NCBI RefSeq assembly: GCF_900182635.1
Contig: NZ_FXTD01000002.1
Coordinates: 248,001-312,000 of the forward strand
DNA from: Halorubrum cibi
GTDB lineage: Archaea; Halobacteriota; Halobacteria; Halobacteriales; Haloferacaceae
Length of the DNA stretch: 64,000 nucleotides
Direction: 5' to 3'
In this document: in pieces, positions 43,740 through 52,804 of the stretch
Position numbering within the stretch: position 1 is the stretch's first letter
How the letters are laid out: each line of letters begins with the position of its first letter
Translations under genes and position numbers: made by a program
The notes under the pieces: generated by a model
The model's database searches: none
Told to the model about the DNA's origin: nothing
Seen by the model: the letters and a program-made list of their open reading frames with translations, nothing else

Positions 43740-44495
43740 ATGACCGACGACCCGCTACGAGTGCTCTGTGTCGACGACGAGCCCGGGCTCGCGGGTCTCG
43801 TCGCAGCGCACCTCGAACGCGCCGACGGGTTCGACTGCGAGACGACCGTCGAGACGGACCCGAACGCGGCGCTCGATCGGATCCGTTCCGAGCCGTTCGA
43901 CTGCGTCGTCACCGACTACGACATGCCCGCTCGGACCGGCGTCGAACTCCTCTCGTCGGCCCGCGAGACGCGTCCGGAGCTTCCGTTCCTGTTGTTCTCG
44001 GCGACTGAGCCCGACGAGATCGCCGCCGAGATGGTCCGCGTCGGCGTCACCGACTACGTGAACAAAGGCGGCGGAACCGAGGCCTACACGACGCTCATCC
44101 GCCGGGTCGAACACGCGGTCGACGCGGAGGCGAGCGCGAGCGGAGACGCCGGATTCGACGCGGAGAACGTCTCGGTTGACGGCGTCTGTACGGTCGGGCC
44201 GGACGGCACCTTCGAGTACGTCTGTGCGGAGTACGGTGAACTGTACGGCTACGATCCCGACGATCTGGTCGGCGAGCGCTGGCAGCGGCTCCACCCCGAC
44301 GAGGAGATCGAACACATCCGGACGGACGTGCTCCCGGCCGTCATGGAGGGAGACCGGTGGACCGGACGGAGCACCGGACTCCGGGCGGACGGAAGCACGT
44401 TCCCCGAGTCGAAGATGGTGAGCACGACGAGCGACGGTCGCCTCCTGATATCGGTGTCGGAGTACGGCGAATCGGCCGTTCGCGCCGACGACTGA
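43740..44495 (+). CDS. Receiver-PAS response regulator
   Basis: 251 residues. The receiver domain is complete: D12-D13 (LCVDDEPGL), phospho-acceptor D59 (CVVTDYDMPARTG), and K109 (TDYVNKGG). A PAS domain (about 145-245) follows with ENVSVDGVCTVGPDGTFEYVCAEYGELYGYDPDDLVGERW. There is no DNA-binding or enzymatic output domain, as is common in haloarchaea. It probably relays signals through protein contacts. TATA box ATTTATGTC (43711-43719) gives a leaderless ATG. Confidence 0.9.
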   Translation: MTDDPLRVLCVDDEPGLAGLVAAHLERADGFDCETTVETDPNAALDRIRSEPFDCVVTDYDMPARTGVELLSSARETRPELPFLLFSATEPDEIAAEMVRVGVTDYVNKGGGTEAYTTLIRRVEHAVDAEASASGDAGFDAENVSVDGVCTVGPDGTFEYVCAEYGELYGYDPDDLVGERWQRLHPDEEIEHIRTDVLPAVMEGDRWTGRSTGLRADGSTFPESKMVSTTSDGRLLISVSEYGESAVRADD

Positions 44496-44533
44496 GCCGG
44501 AATCGGTCCCGCCCTTCCGATGTCGAAGCCGCC

Positions 44534-45052
44534 TCAGCCGTCGCGCCGCACGTACAGCGTCTTCCGACAGGTCGCGCGGACGGTGCCCGCCTCGTCGACG
44601 AGCGAGACGTCGTACTCGCGGTCGGTCGACTCGCCAGGCGAGAGCGCCCCACGGATCGCCTCGATCTCGTCGGGTGGGAGTTCGAACTCCGCGTACAGCG
44701 TCCCGCGCCCGGGTTCGATGAACTCCATCGCGGCCGACTTGTCCCAGACGGTGAACTCGTCGCCGAGGGTCCGCCGGAGCATGGTCATGTAGACCGGGTC
44801 GAGCGCGCCGTAGAGGCTCCCGCCGAAGGTCACGCCGAGCCCGTTCCGCGTCCGCCAGTTGAACGGGACCCGCACGCGGACGTACCGCCACGCCGCGCCG
44901 ATGTGGTCGACCCGCCCGCCGGTCCCGCGGTAGGCGGGGAGCAGGTTGAACGCGTGTCGCCACAGGCGGGTACGGAGGCTCTCGGCCGGCGGGTCCGGAT
45001 CGATCGGCCGCGGGTCCGGGTCGCGGTCGATCCCGGTCGAAGAGTCGCTCAC
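44534..45052 (-). CDS. DUF4442 (hotdog-fold thioesterase-like) protein
   Basis: 172 residues from the GTG at 45052 (VSDSSTGIDRDPDPRPIDPD); the frame extends upstream but through non-coding-like sequence. RHAFNLLPAYRGTGGRVDHIGAAWRYVRVRVPFNWRTRNGLGVTFGGSLYGALDPVYMTML is the DUF4442 pattern, a hotdog fold related to acyl-CoA thioesterases. The active residues of true thioesterases are not obvious. It is divergent from ncsA. Confidence 0.82.
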   Translation of the reverse strand: MSDSSTGIDRDPDPRPIDPDPPAESLRTRLWRHAFNLLPAYRGTGGRVDHIGAAWRYVRVRVPFNWRTRNGLGVTFGGSLYGALDPVYMTMLRRTLGDEFTVWDKSAAMEFIEPGRGTLYAEFELPPDEIEAIRGALSPGESTDREYDVSLVDEAGTVRATCRKTLYVRRDG

Positions 45053-45206
45053 GTCCGCTCCAGTCGTCCCCGACGACAAACCGGTATCGGAACGCCGAAC
45101 AACTCGCGCCCGGTTGCCGCGCGGCGTCACGGTCGCGGGAACCGTCAGAGCGGCGACCCGCGAGCGCCCGAAACCGGTATCCCCGCGCGTCCGCAATCGG
45201 AGACCG

Positions 45207-46250
45207 ATGGAGTGTGACAAGTGCGGGGCCGACGCGATCCACCACGCCACCTACTCGGGGGCGCACCTCTGTGGCGAGCACCTCTGTCGCTCGGTCGAGA
45301 AGCGCGTGAAACGGCGGGTTCGCGAGGACGGACTGCTCGATCCCGACGCGACCCCCGACGACCCGGACCGGTGGGTGCTCGGACTCTCGGGCGGGAAGGA
45401 CAGCGTAGTCCTCACCCACATCCTCGAGGAGGTGTTCGGAAGGGATCCCCGCGTCGAGATGCTCGCGCTCACGATCCACGAGGGGATCGAGGGGTACCGC
45501 GACGAGAGCCTCGACGCCTGCGTCGAGTTGGCCGAGGACCGCTCGATCCGCCACGAGGTCGTCTCCTACGACGACGAGTTCGGCGTCCGCATGGACGACG
45601 TGGTCGAAACCGACCCGGAGGACATGGCCCCGTGTGCGTACTGCGGGGTGTTCCGCCGGGACGTTCTCGAACGATACGCCGAGGAGTTCGACGCGGACAA
45701 ACTGCTGACCGGCCACAACCTCGACGACGAGGCCCAGACCGCGCTGATGAACTTCCTCGAAGGCGACGTCAAACAGGTCGCGAAACACTTCGACGCCTCG
45801 CTCGGGCCCTTCGACGAGCGCGGCGAGACCGACGCGTTCGTCCCACGCGCCAAGCCGCTTCGGGACGTGCCCGAGAAGGAGATCGCCCTCTACTGTCACG
45901 TCCGCGACCTCCCGGTCCACATGGCCGAGTGCCCCCACGCCGCCGAGGCGTACCGCGGCGAGATCCAGTCACTCATCCACGACCTCGAAGAGAACCACCC
46001 CGGCACGCGCCACTCGATCATGGCCGGCTACGAGGAGCTGTCGGCGATCACCGCGGAGCGGTATCGGGGCGGGAACGGGGACGGCGGTGACGACGAGGCC
46101 GACGGAAACGGCGGGGCCGAATCCGGCGACGAGAGCGACCGCGACGGCGACTCCCGCTCGCTTCGCGAGTGTTCACGCTGCGGCTCGACGACAAGCCGCG
46201 AGGTGTGCCGGAAGTGCCGGCTGCTCGATGCGATCGAGGCGGCGTCGTAG
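45207..46250 (+). CDS. ncsA: tRNA 2-thiolation protein NcsA (TtuA/Ncs6 family)
   Basis: 347 residues. Two zinc-binding parts frame an ATP pyrophosphatase domain: N-terminal MECDKCGADAIHHATYSGAHLCGEHL, the PP-loop LGLSGGKDSVVL, the conserved Cys in APCAYCGVFRR, GHNLDDEAQTALMNFLEGD, and the C-terminal CSRCG/CRKC pair. An acidic spacer (GGNGDGGDDEADGNG) precedes the last ribbon. It thiolates U34 of certain tRNAs, with sulfur carried by a ubiquitin-like SAMP. A SAMP2-like gene is at 61362. It is convergent with ftsZ2. Confidence 0.93.
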   Translation: MECDKCGADAIHHATYSGAHLCGEHLCRSVEKRVKRRVREDGLLDPDATPDDPDRWVLGLSGGKDSVVLTHILEEVFGRDPRVEMLALTIHEGIEGYRDESLDACVELAEDRSIRHEVVSYDDEFGVRMDDVVETDPEDMAPCAYCGVFRRDVLERYAEEFDADKLLTGHNLDDEAQTALMNFLEGDVKQVAKHFDASLGPFDERGETDAFVPRAKPLRDVPEKEIALYCHVRDLPVHMAECPHAAEAYRGEIQSLIHDLEENHPGTRHSIMAGYEELSAITAERYRGGNGDGGDDEADGNGGAESGDESDRDGDSRSLRECSRCGSTTSREVCRKCRLLDAIEAAS

Positions 46251-46308
46251 CTCGCGGGGTCGAGCGGGCGAAAAACGCGGTGTAAAACGGCTCCGAGAGC
46301 GTCCGCCT

Positions 46309-47517
46309 TCAGCGGATGACGTCGAGCCCGTTGTTCTTCTCGACGGGCTCGGTGCCGCCGTCGGACTCCCAGGCGGCGTGCTCGGAACCGCCGGATCCCT
46401 GAACGCCGTTCGTCGCCTCGGCTGCCCGCGAACGGGAGTCGCCGAGGTCGTCGGCGTCGACCGCGGCGCGGGACTTGTCCGCCTGCTTCTGGGTCGACGG
46501 GCCGAGCACCTGCGCGCTCTGGACGCCCGTCATGATCGCCATGACGCGGACCTTCCCCTTGTACTCGTCCTGGATGCGCGCGCCCCAGATGACGTTGGCG
46601 CTCGCCTCCAGTCGCTCGGTGATGTTGTTCGCGATCCCCTCGGCCTCCTTCAGCGTGAGGTCCGGACCGCCCGTGATGTGGACGAGTCCGCCCGAGGCGC
46701 CGCGGTAATCGACGTCCAAGAGCGGGTGGTTCATCGCGTCGTTGACCACCTCTTGGGTCTTGTTCTTGTCCTGGGTCTCGCCGACGAGCATGACCGCGAC
46801 CCCGCCCTGGTTCATGATGGTGGACATGTCGGCGTAGTCCAGGTTGATCAGGCTCGGCTGGGTGATCGTCTCGGAGATACCCTTGACCGTCTCCGCGATG
46901 ATCTGGTCCATCACGGAGAACGCCTTGCCGATCGGTAGGTTCGGGACGTAATCGAGCAGGCGGTTGTTGTCGAGGACGATGATCGAGTCGGCCTCGTTGC
47001 GGAGGCTTTCTAACCCTTCCTCGGCTTTCACCGTGCGGGCGCGCTCGACGTTGAACGGCGTCGAGACCATCCCGACGACGATCGCCCCCTGCTCTTTGGC
47101 GATCTTCGAGACGACGGGCGCCGCGCCCGTGCCGGTGCCGCCACCCATGCCGGCCGTGACGAAGACGAGGTCGGCGTCGCCGAGCACCTCCTTGATCGTC
47201 CCCTGGGCCATCTCGGTCGCGCGCTCGCCCATCTTGGGGTCGCCGCCGGCACCCAGTCCCTGCGTGAGCGACTTGCCCACCAGGATCTTGGTGTCGGCCT
47301 CGATCATCTTGAGGTGCTGTTTGTCCGTGTTGATCGCGACGGTGTCGGCGCCGTCGACGCCGATGTTGTACAGGCGGTTGACGGTGTTGTTACCGGCGCC
47401 GCCGGCGCCGACGATGACGATCCGGGGGTCCCCGAACTCGTCGTCGTCCATGCTGGCGTCCATCTCGCGCTTCTCCGCTTCCGCGTTGTCGAGGGCGTCC
47501 TGAACGAGATCCTGCAT
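46309..47517 (-). CDS. ftsZ2: Cell division protein FtsZ2
   Basis: 402 residues. The tubulin signature GGGTGTG is at 125-131, the N-terminal nucleotide site is [16 protein letters not shown], and the T7 loop N225-L-D227-Y-A-D230 supplies catalytic Asp residues for GTP hydrolysis. The acidic N-terminal tail and the long variable C-tail ([16 protein letters not shown] end) fit haloarchaeal FtsZ2, which acts in constriction of the division ring. It starts 4 bases after cdrS, forming the known cdrS-ftsZ2 operon, and follows ncsA in reverse. Confidence 0.95.
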   Translation of the reverse strand: MQDLVQDALDNAEAEKREMDASMDDDEFGDPRIVIVGAGGAGNNTVNRLYNIGVDGADTVAINTDKQHLKMIEADTKILVGKSLTQGLGAGGDPKMGERATEMAQGTIKEVLGDADLVFVTAGMGGGTGTGAAPVVSKIAKEQGAIVVGMVSTPFNVERARTVKAEEGLESLRNEADSIIVLDNNRLLDYVPNLPIGKAFSVMDQIIAETVKGISETITQPSLINLDYADMSTIMNQGGVAVMLVGETQDKNKTQEVVNDAMNHPLLDVDYRGASGGLVHITGGPDLTLKEAEGIANNITERLEASANVIWGARIQDEYKGKVRVMAIMTGVQSAQVLGPSTQKQADKSRAAVDADDLGDSRSRAAEATNGVQGSGGSEHAAWESDGGTEPVEKNNGLDVIR

Positions 47518-47521
47518 CGAT

Positions 47522-47701
47522 CTACACCTTGGCCCAGCTGCGGTTGCGGCCGCGCTCCTCGCGCTCGCCGTCCTGTTCGCTCAACATGTCTCGGACGGCC
47601 GACCGGATCGCCTCGCTCCGGTTCGGGAACTCACCCGTCTCGACCATCTGTTCGACCTCGTCTATCTGCTGTTTCGGGATCCGTAGTGTCACACGCTCCA
47701 T
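47522..47701 (-). CDS. cdrS: CdrS, ribbon-helix-helix regulator of cell division
   Basis: 59 residues from the ATG at 47701 ([20 protein letters not shown]). The beta strand RVTLRIP and helices [11 protein letters not shown] and [16 protein letters not shown] make a complete ribbon-helix-helix DNA-binding unit. In Halobacterium and Haloferax, CdrS is encoded next to ftsZ2 and controls it and other division genes. Here it is 4 bases upstream of ftsZ2. Its own leader holds several copies of GTAAGAC. Confidence 0.92.
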   Translation of the reverse strand: MERVTLRIPKQQIDEVEQMVETGEFPNRSEAIRSAVRDMLSEQDGEREERGRNRSWAKV

Positions 47702-47717
47702 TTGTTGTATTCCCCCG

Positions 47718-47873
47718 GTAAGACGACGTCCACGACACACGCCGTGCGTCTTACGGCCTCGGATCGCCCGACGGCGGGGACGTCCCTTCGTCGGACGACG
47801 GCTGTAAGACGGTCGTCTTACGCGATTGTAGTCACCGAGGCTACCCTTATAAAATTAACGACGGTCGTAAGAC
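47718..47873. promoter_or_regulatory. cdrS promoter with five GTAAGAC motifs (putative CdrS/CdrL operator array)
   Basis: GTAAGAC occurs at 47718-47724, 47804-47810 and 47867-47873, and its complement GTCTTAC at 47748-47754 and 47815-47821. The pair at 47804-47821 is a palindrome (gtaagacg gt cgtcttac). The minus-strand TATA box (ttaattttataag, 47846-47858) sits between this palindrome and the 47867 copy, which puts the palindrome at the expected transcription start. About 120 bases of leader then precede cdrS. Repression by CdrS or CdrL is inferred. Confidence 0.65.
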
Positions 47874-47921
47874 ACTCTCTAAAACTGCCGTATACTCGTC
47901 TGAGAACGTCGTTTTCGCCGG

Positions 47922-48530
47922 TTACCTGTCTTTCAACACGTCCGCAGCGGGGGTCCGCCGTCCGCAACCGGGGCAGAACGCCCAGTCCGTTCGGACTTCG
48001 TCGCCGCACTCACAGAACGCGCGATGGGACTGTTTCTCACCGCAGTTCGGGCAGTATACGTGGTCTTCCGGGACGTTTTCGCCACATCCTCCGCAGGCGT
48101 TTTCGCCCGTTTGCACCCCGCGATCGGCGCGTGTCTTACGCGAATCCGGATCGATCTCCGGTTCCGTCTCCCGTGTCACACGCGCATCGCCGCCGTCGGC
48201 CCCAGGGGCGTCGAGCGTGACGTTTACGTTGATCTCGCCCGGTGTAGACGGCGTATACGCGTCTTCGGGCTCGCGGCGATCCGCGGCTCCGAACCGCTCG
48301 TCCAACGCGGCGTCGAGCCGGTCGTCGATCAGGTCGTCGATCCGCTCGGAGAGGGCGGCGTCCACGCTTCCCTCTGGGCGGTCGACATCGGGTCCGTCCG
48401 TCACATACCCGTCCGCCGCCTCGTCGAGGTGGGCGCGAAGCGCCTCGCGCATCACCTCGCTTTTCGAGGCCTCACACGCTTCCAGCCGCTCGACGAGCTC
48501 GTCGTCGGCCCGAAACGTGATCTTACTCAT
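47922..48530 (-). CDS. cdrL: CdrL, ribbon-helix-helix protein with zinc ribbons
   Basis: 202 residues from the ATG at 48530. The N-terminal ribbon-helix-helix is SKITFRADDELVERLEACEASKSEVMREALRAHL. An acidic middle part follows. The C-terminus has two double-Cys zinc ribbons (CGGCGENVPEDHVYCPNCG and CECGDEVRTDWAFCPGCG). In haloarchaea CdrL is the longer regulator encoded upstream of cdrS-ftsZ2. A TATA-like AAAATACT lies 30 bases upstream, so the message is leaderless. Confidence 0.87.
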   Translation of the reverse strand: MSKITFRADDELVERLEACEASKSEVMREALRAHLDEAADGYVTDGPDVDRPEGSVDAALSERIDDLIDDRLDAALDERFGAADRREPEDAYTPSTPGEINVNVTLDAPGADGGDARVTRETEPEIDPDSRKTRADRGVQTGENACGGCGENVPEDHVYCPNCGEKQSHRAFCECGDEVRTDWAFCPGCGRRTPAADVLKDR

Positions 48531-48672
48531 ACCGAGGTGATATCCACCACAGTACAAGTATTTTCCCCTGCGTCCGCTCAACGGCAGACACGTTTCAGCG
48601 GCTCGAAACGTCCGGTACGGCCGGATCGGCGATCCACCGTTCGGGGAACGCTCGACGTCCATGTGGTGTGGT

Positions 48673-48700
48673 CACACGTGTGTCTGACACAGGTTTATAC
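48673..48700 (+). promoter_or_regulatory. Two palindromes and TATA box ahead of the coiled-coil/smc/scpA genes
   Basis: CACACGTGTG (48673-48682, perfect) overlaps GTGTCTGACAC (48680-48690, perfect around a central T). They abut the TATA box GTTTATAC (48693-48700), which is 26 bases before the ATG at 48726. Their position at the TFB-recognition site suggests a regulator binding site. This is inference; the region also lies between divergent cdrL and the smc cluster. Confidence 0.5.
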
Positions 48701-48725
48701 GCCTCGCGCGGGCATACGTGAGCAC

Positions 48726-49190
48726 ATGAGTAACCGCGTCGAGGACCTCGAACGGCAGGTCGCGGAGCTGCAGGCGGCGGTCAACGGGCTTACCGAGGAG
48801 CTCGTGGAGATGAAAGAGCGCGTCCGACAGGTGGAGGACGCCCAGGAGGTGGCGGTCGACGCGGAGGCGGAAGCCGCCGCGGCCGCTTCCCCCGAGGAAC
48901 CGTCTTCCGACCCGTCGGACGCGTCCGACGCGTCCTCGCCGACCGGCGGCGAACGCCGAACCCACTCCGACGACCACGTCGAGGTCGTCGAGCGAACGGG
49001 CGGACCGTCGACCGACGGAACGTCGGCCATCGACGAAACCGGCGACGCGAACGGCGACTCGCCCGATGCGGACGGCGAGGAACCCGCGCCCGAAACGGCG
49101 ACGTCCGACGCCGAGGCGGCCGCGGCCGACGCGGACGGTGGCGACGCCGAGGACGGGGAGTCCGACGACAGCGACATCATCGTCGCGTAA
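48726..49190 (+). CDS. Coiled-coil haloarchaeal protein upstream of smc
   Basis: 154 residues. The first 45 (MSNRVEDLERQVAELQAAVNGLTEELVEMKERVRQVEDAQ) form a clear heptad coiled coil. The rest is acidic and disordered, with many Asp, Glu, Ser and Ala, ending SDDSDIIVA. It is 20 bases upstream of smc and probably co-transcribed. A short coiled coil next to SMC could be an accessory binding partner, but no function is established that I can name. Confidence 0.78.
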   Translation: MSNRVEDLERQVAELQAAVNGLTEELVEMKERVRQVEDAQEVAVDAEAEAAAAASPEEPSSDPSDASDASSPTGGERRTHSDDHVEVVERTGGPSTDGTSAIDETGDANGDSPDADGEEPAPETATSDAEAAAADADGGDAEDGESDDSDIIVA

Positions 49191-49210
49191 GCCGGCGTCC
49201 GTATCCCGCC

Positions 49211-52200
49211 ATGCACATCACTGAAGTAGTCCTGGACGGTTTCAAGAGCTTCGGGCGGACCACGAGGATCCCCTTCTACGAGGACTTCACGGTCGTCACG
49301 GGGCCGAACGGCTCCGGGAAGTCGAACATCATCGACGGGGTGCTGTTCGCGCTCGGACTGGCGCGCACCCGCGGGATCAGAGCCAAGAAGCTCACCGACC
49401 TCATCTACAACCCCGGCCACGACGACGGCGAGGCGGCCGGCGGCCCGAAGGAGGCGTCCGTCACGGTCGTCCTGTCGAACGAGGACGGGACGCTCGACCG
49501 CTCGCAGGTCGTCTCGGCGGCCGGCTCCGAGAACGTCGGCGACGTCTCGGAGATCACGATCAAGCGGCGGGTGAAGGAGACCGAGGACAACTACTACTCG
49601 TACTACTATCTCAACGGGCGGTCGGTGAACCTCTCCGACGTCCGCGACCTGCTCGCGGCCGCCGGCGTCACGCCCGAGGGCTACAACGTCGTCATGCAGG
49701 GTGACGTGACCGAGATCATCAACATGACCCCCTACCAGCGCCGGGGGATCGTCGACGAGATCGCGGGCGTCGCGGAGTTCGACGAGAAGAAGGAAGCGGC
49801 CTTCGAGGAGCTCGACACGGTAAAAGACCGGATCGGCGAGGCCGACCTCCGGATCGACGAGAAGGAGGAGCGGCTCGATCAGCTCTCCGAGGAACGCGAG
49901 ACCGCCCTCGAGTACCAGTCGCTCCGCGAGGAGGTGGAGCAGTACCGCGGCTACCGGAAGGCCTCGGAGCTGGAGGACAAACGCGATTCGTTCGCCGCGG
50001 TCGAAGACGAGATCGACGACGCCGAGGCGGACCTCGAGGAGCTCCGCGTCGAACTCGACACCAGACAGGGGACGGTCACCCGCCTCGAGGAGGACCTGGC
50101 CGACCTCAACCACGAGATCGAGACCAAAGGCGAGGACGAACAGATCGCCATCCGGTCGGAGATCGAGGAGATCAAAGGCGAGATCTCCCGCCTCGAGGGG
50201 AAGATCGAGGCAGCGGAGGAGCGCGCCGACGACGCCGAGACGGAACGGCGGAACGCGTTCGTCCAGATCGACCGCAAACAGGAGACGATCGACGACCTCG
50301 ACTCGGAGATCCGGGAGACGAAAGTCGAGAAGGCGTCGCTCAAGTCCGAGCTCGCGACGAAGCGCTCGGAGCTGGCTGAGGTGGAAGCCGAGATCGAGGG
50401 CGCCGACACCGAGTTCGACGAGCTGAAGACCGAACTCGCCGAGAAGAAGGAGCGGCTCGAGTCCCTCCGCGAGGAGAGGAACCGCCACCAGCGCGAGAAG
50501 GACCGGCTGCTCGACGAGGCCCGCCGTCGCTCGAACGCGGTCGAGGAGGCCCGCGCCGACCTCGAGGCGGCCCGCGAGGAGGTACCCGACCTGAACGCGC
50601 GGATCTCGGAGCTCCACAGCGAGCTCGACAAGGCCGAGAAGAACGAGTCGAAGATCGAGGACGTCGTCGCCGACCTGTTCGCAGAGAAGGCCGAACGGAA
50701 GGAGGAGCTGGAGGCGATCGAGGACGACCTCCGCGGGAAGCAGAACGAGTACGCGAAGCTGGAGGCGGCCGCGAGCGAGCGCGGTGACACCTCCTGGCCG
50801 CGGGCGGTCACTGAGGTGAAAAACGGCGGCATCGACGGCGTTCACGGCGCGGTCGGTGAACTCGGGTCCGTCGAGGCGGAGTACGCGGAGGCGTGTGAGA
50901 CGGCCGCCGGCGGGCGGCTCGCGAACGTCGTCGTCGACGACGACGGCGTGGGCTCGACGTGTATCGACTACCTGAAGCGGCGCAACGCGGGGCGGGCGAC
51001 GTTCCTCCCGATCACGAAGATGGACGACCGCGGCCTCCCCCGCAAACCCTCGATGCCGGGCGTCGTCGACTTCGCGCGGAACCTCGTCGAGTACGACTCG
51101 CGATACGAGACGATCTTCTCGTACGTGCTCGGGTCGACGCTCGTCGTCGAGGACATGGCGACCGCCCGCGATCTGATGGGCGACTACCGGATGGTCACCC
51201 TCGAGGGCGACCTCGTCGAGAAGTCCGGGGCGATGACCGGCGGCTCCGGCGGCGGCTCCCGGTACGCGTTCACGAAGTCGGGCGGAGGCAAGCTCGAGCG
51301 GCTCGCCACGGAGATCAGCGACCTGGAGGACGAGCGGCGCGAGCTCGAGTCGGAGATCGACGACCTGGACGCCGACATCGAGGACGCCCGCGAGCGGAAG
51401 GCGGACGCCGCCGACCGCGTCCGGTCGCTGGAGGCCGACATCGAGCGAGCCGAGGAGGAGTTGGCGGCGACCGAAGACCGGATCGAGGAGCTGGAGGGGA
51501 GACTCGAGGAGCTCCGTGCGGAGCGCGAGTCGGTCGACGAGGAGATGAGCGGGATCGACGGGACGCTCGACGCGCTCGATTCGGACGTCGACCGGATCGA
51601 GGCGGACGTCGAGGAGATCGAGTCCGAACTCGCCGACTCGAAGATCCCGGAGCTCTCGGAGAGGGCCGACGGGATCCGCGAGGAGATCGCCGAGCTGGAG
51701 GATCGCATGGACGACCTCGACGCCCGGCGAAACGAGTTGGAACTCGAAAAGGAGTACGCCGAGGAGGCCGTCGACGACCTCCACGACACCGTCGAGGAGG
51801 CACAGAACGCGAAGAGCGAGGCGGAGGAGACGATCGCCGACCACGAGGCGGCGATCGCCGAGAAGGAGGAGACGCTGGAGACCAAACGCGAGTCGATAGC
51901 GGAGCTGGAAGCGGAGATCGCGGACCTGAAAGGGGACCGCGAGGAACTCCGCGAGGAGATCCGGGAGGCGACCCGGAAACGCGACGAACAGCGCTCGCTC
52001 GTCGCGGACGCGGAGTCCGAGCTGTCGGATCTCACGGACCGACGGGACCGCCTGAAGTGGGAGATAGACGAGCTGGAATCGCAGGTCGGCGAGTACGACC
52101 CCGAGGAGGTCCCCGACATCGACGAGGTCGAGTCGCGGATCGAGGAGCTGGAAGCCGAGATGGAGGCGTTGGAGCCGGTCAACATGCTCGCGATCGACGA

Positions 52201-52804
52201 GTACGACGAGGTCGAGGCCGAGCTCGAGACGCTCCAGGAGCGCCGGGACGTGCTCGCGGAGGAGCGCGACGCGATCACGGAGCGGATCGAGGGGTACGAG
52301 GCCGAGAAGAAGGCGACGTTCATGGAGACGTTCGAGTCGATAAATGACCACTTCCGGGACATCTTCTCGCGGCTGTCGGCGGGTAGCGGCGAACTCGTCT
52401 TGGAGAACCCCGAGGACCCCTTCGAGGAGGGGCTGACGATGAAGGCACAGCCCGCGGACAAGCCGGTCCAGCGGCTCGAGGCGATGAGCGGCGGGGAGAA
52501 GTCGCTGACCGCGCTCTCCTTTATTTTCGCGGTCCAGCGGCACAACCCCGCTCCGTTCTACGCGCTCGACGAGATCGACGCCTTCCTCGACGCGGTCAAC
52601 GCCGAGCGGGTCGGCGAGATGATAGAGGAGCTGGCCGCCGAGGCGCAGTTCGTCGTGGTCGGACACCGCTCGGCGCTTCTGGAGCGCTCGGACCGGGCCA
52701 TCGGCGTCACGATGCAGGGCGACAACCTCTCTGCCGTGACCGGGATGCGGTTCGGCGACGGCGAGGACGGCGACGAGGAGGCGGAGGTGAGCGCGGATGA
52801 CTGA
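49211..52804 (+). CDS. smc: Chromosome segregation ATPase SMC
   Basis: 1197 residues. Walker A is GPNGSGKSN (31-39). Two long coiled-coil arms flank the hinge, about residues 505-680 (GDTSWPRAVTEVKNGGIDGVHGAVGEL and RTLVEY-type region, with the glycine-rich GAMTGGSGGGSRY after it). The C-terminal head has the signature EAMSGGEKSLTALSFIFA and Walker B FYALDEIDAFLD. It organises and segregates chromosomes as a dimer with ScpA. The scpA start lies 8 bases inside its end. Confidence 0.98.
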   Translation: MHITEVVLDGFKSFGRTTRIPFYEDFTVVTGPNGSGKSNIIDGVLFALGLARTRGIRAKKLTDLIYNPGHDDGEAAGGPKEASVTVVLSNEDGTLDRSQVVSAAGSENVGDVSEITIKRRVKETEDNYYSYYYLNGRSVNLSDVRDLLAAAGVTPEGYNVVMQGDVTEIINMTPYQRRGIVDEIAGVAEFDEKKEAAFEELDTVKDRIGEADLRIDEKEERLDQLSEERETALEYQSLREEVEQYRGYRKASELEDKRDSFAAVEDEIDDAEADLEELRVELDTRQGTVTRLEEDLADLNHEIETKGEDEQIAIRSEIEEIKGEISRLEGKIEAAEERADDAETERRNAFVQIDRKQETIDDLDSEIRETKVEKASLKSELATKRSELAEVEAEIEGADTEFDELKTELAEKKERLESLREERNRHQREKDRLLDEARRRSNAVEEARADLEAAREEVPDLNARISELHSELDKAEKNESKIEDVVADLFAEKAERKEELEAIEDDLRGKQNEYAKLEAAASERGDTSWPRAVTEVKNGGIDGVHGAVGELGSVEAEYAEACETAAGGRLANVVVDDDGVGSTCIDYLKRRNAGRATFLPITKMDDRGLPRKPSMPGVVDFARNLVEYDSRYETIFSYVLGSTLVVEDMATARDLMGDYRMVTLEGDLVEKSGAMTGGSGGGSRYAFTKSGGGKLERLATEISDLEDERRELESEIDDLDADIEDARERKADAADRVRSLEADIERAEEELAATEDRIEELEGRLEELRAERESVDEEMSGIDGTLDALDSDVDRIEADVEEIESELADSKIPELSERADGIREEIAELEDRMDDLDARRNELELEKEYAEEAVDDLHDTVEEAQNAKSEAEETIADHEAAIAEKEETLETKRESIAELEAEIADLKGDREELREEIREATRKRDEQRSLVADAESELSDLTDRRDRLKWEIDELESQVGEYDPEEVPDIDEVESRIEELEAEMEALEPVNMLAIDEYDEVEAELETLQERRDVLAEERDAITERIEGYEAEKKATFMETFESINDHFRDIFSRLSAGSGELVLENPEDPFEEGLTMKAQPADKPVQRLEAMSGGEKSLTALSFIFAVQRHNPAPFYALDEIDAFLDAVNAERVGEMIEELAAEAQFVVVGHRSALLERSDRAIGVTMQGDNLSAVTGMRFGDGEDGDEEAEVSADD

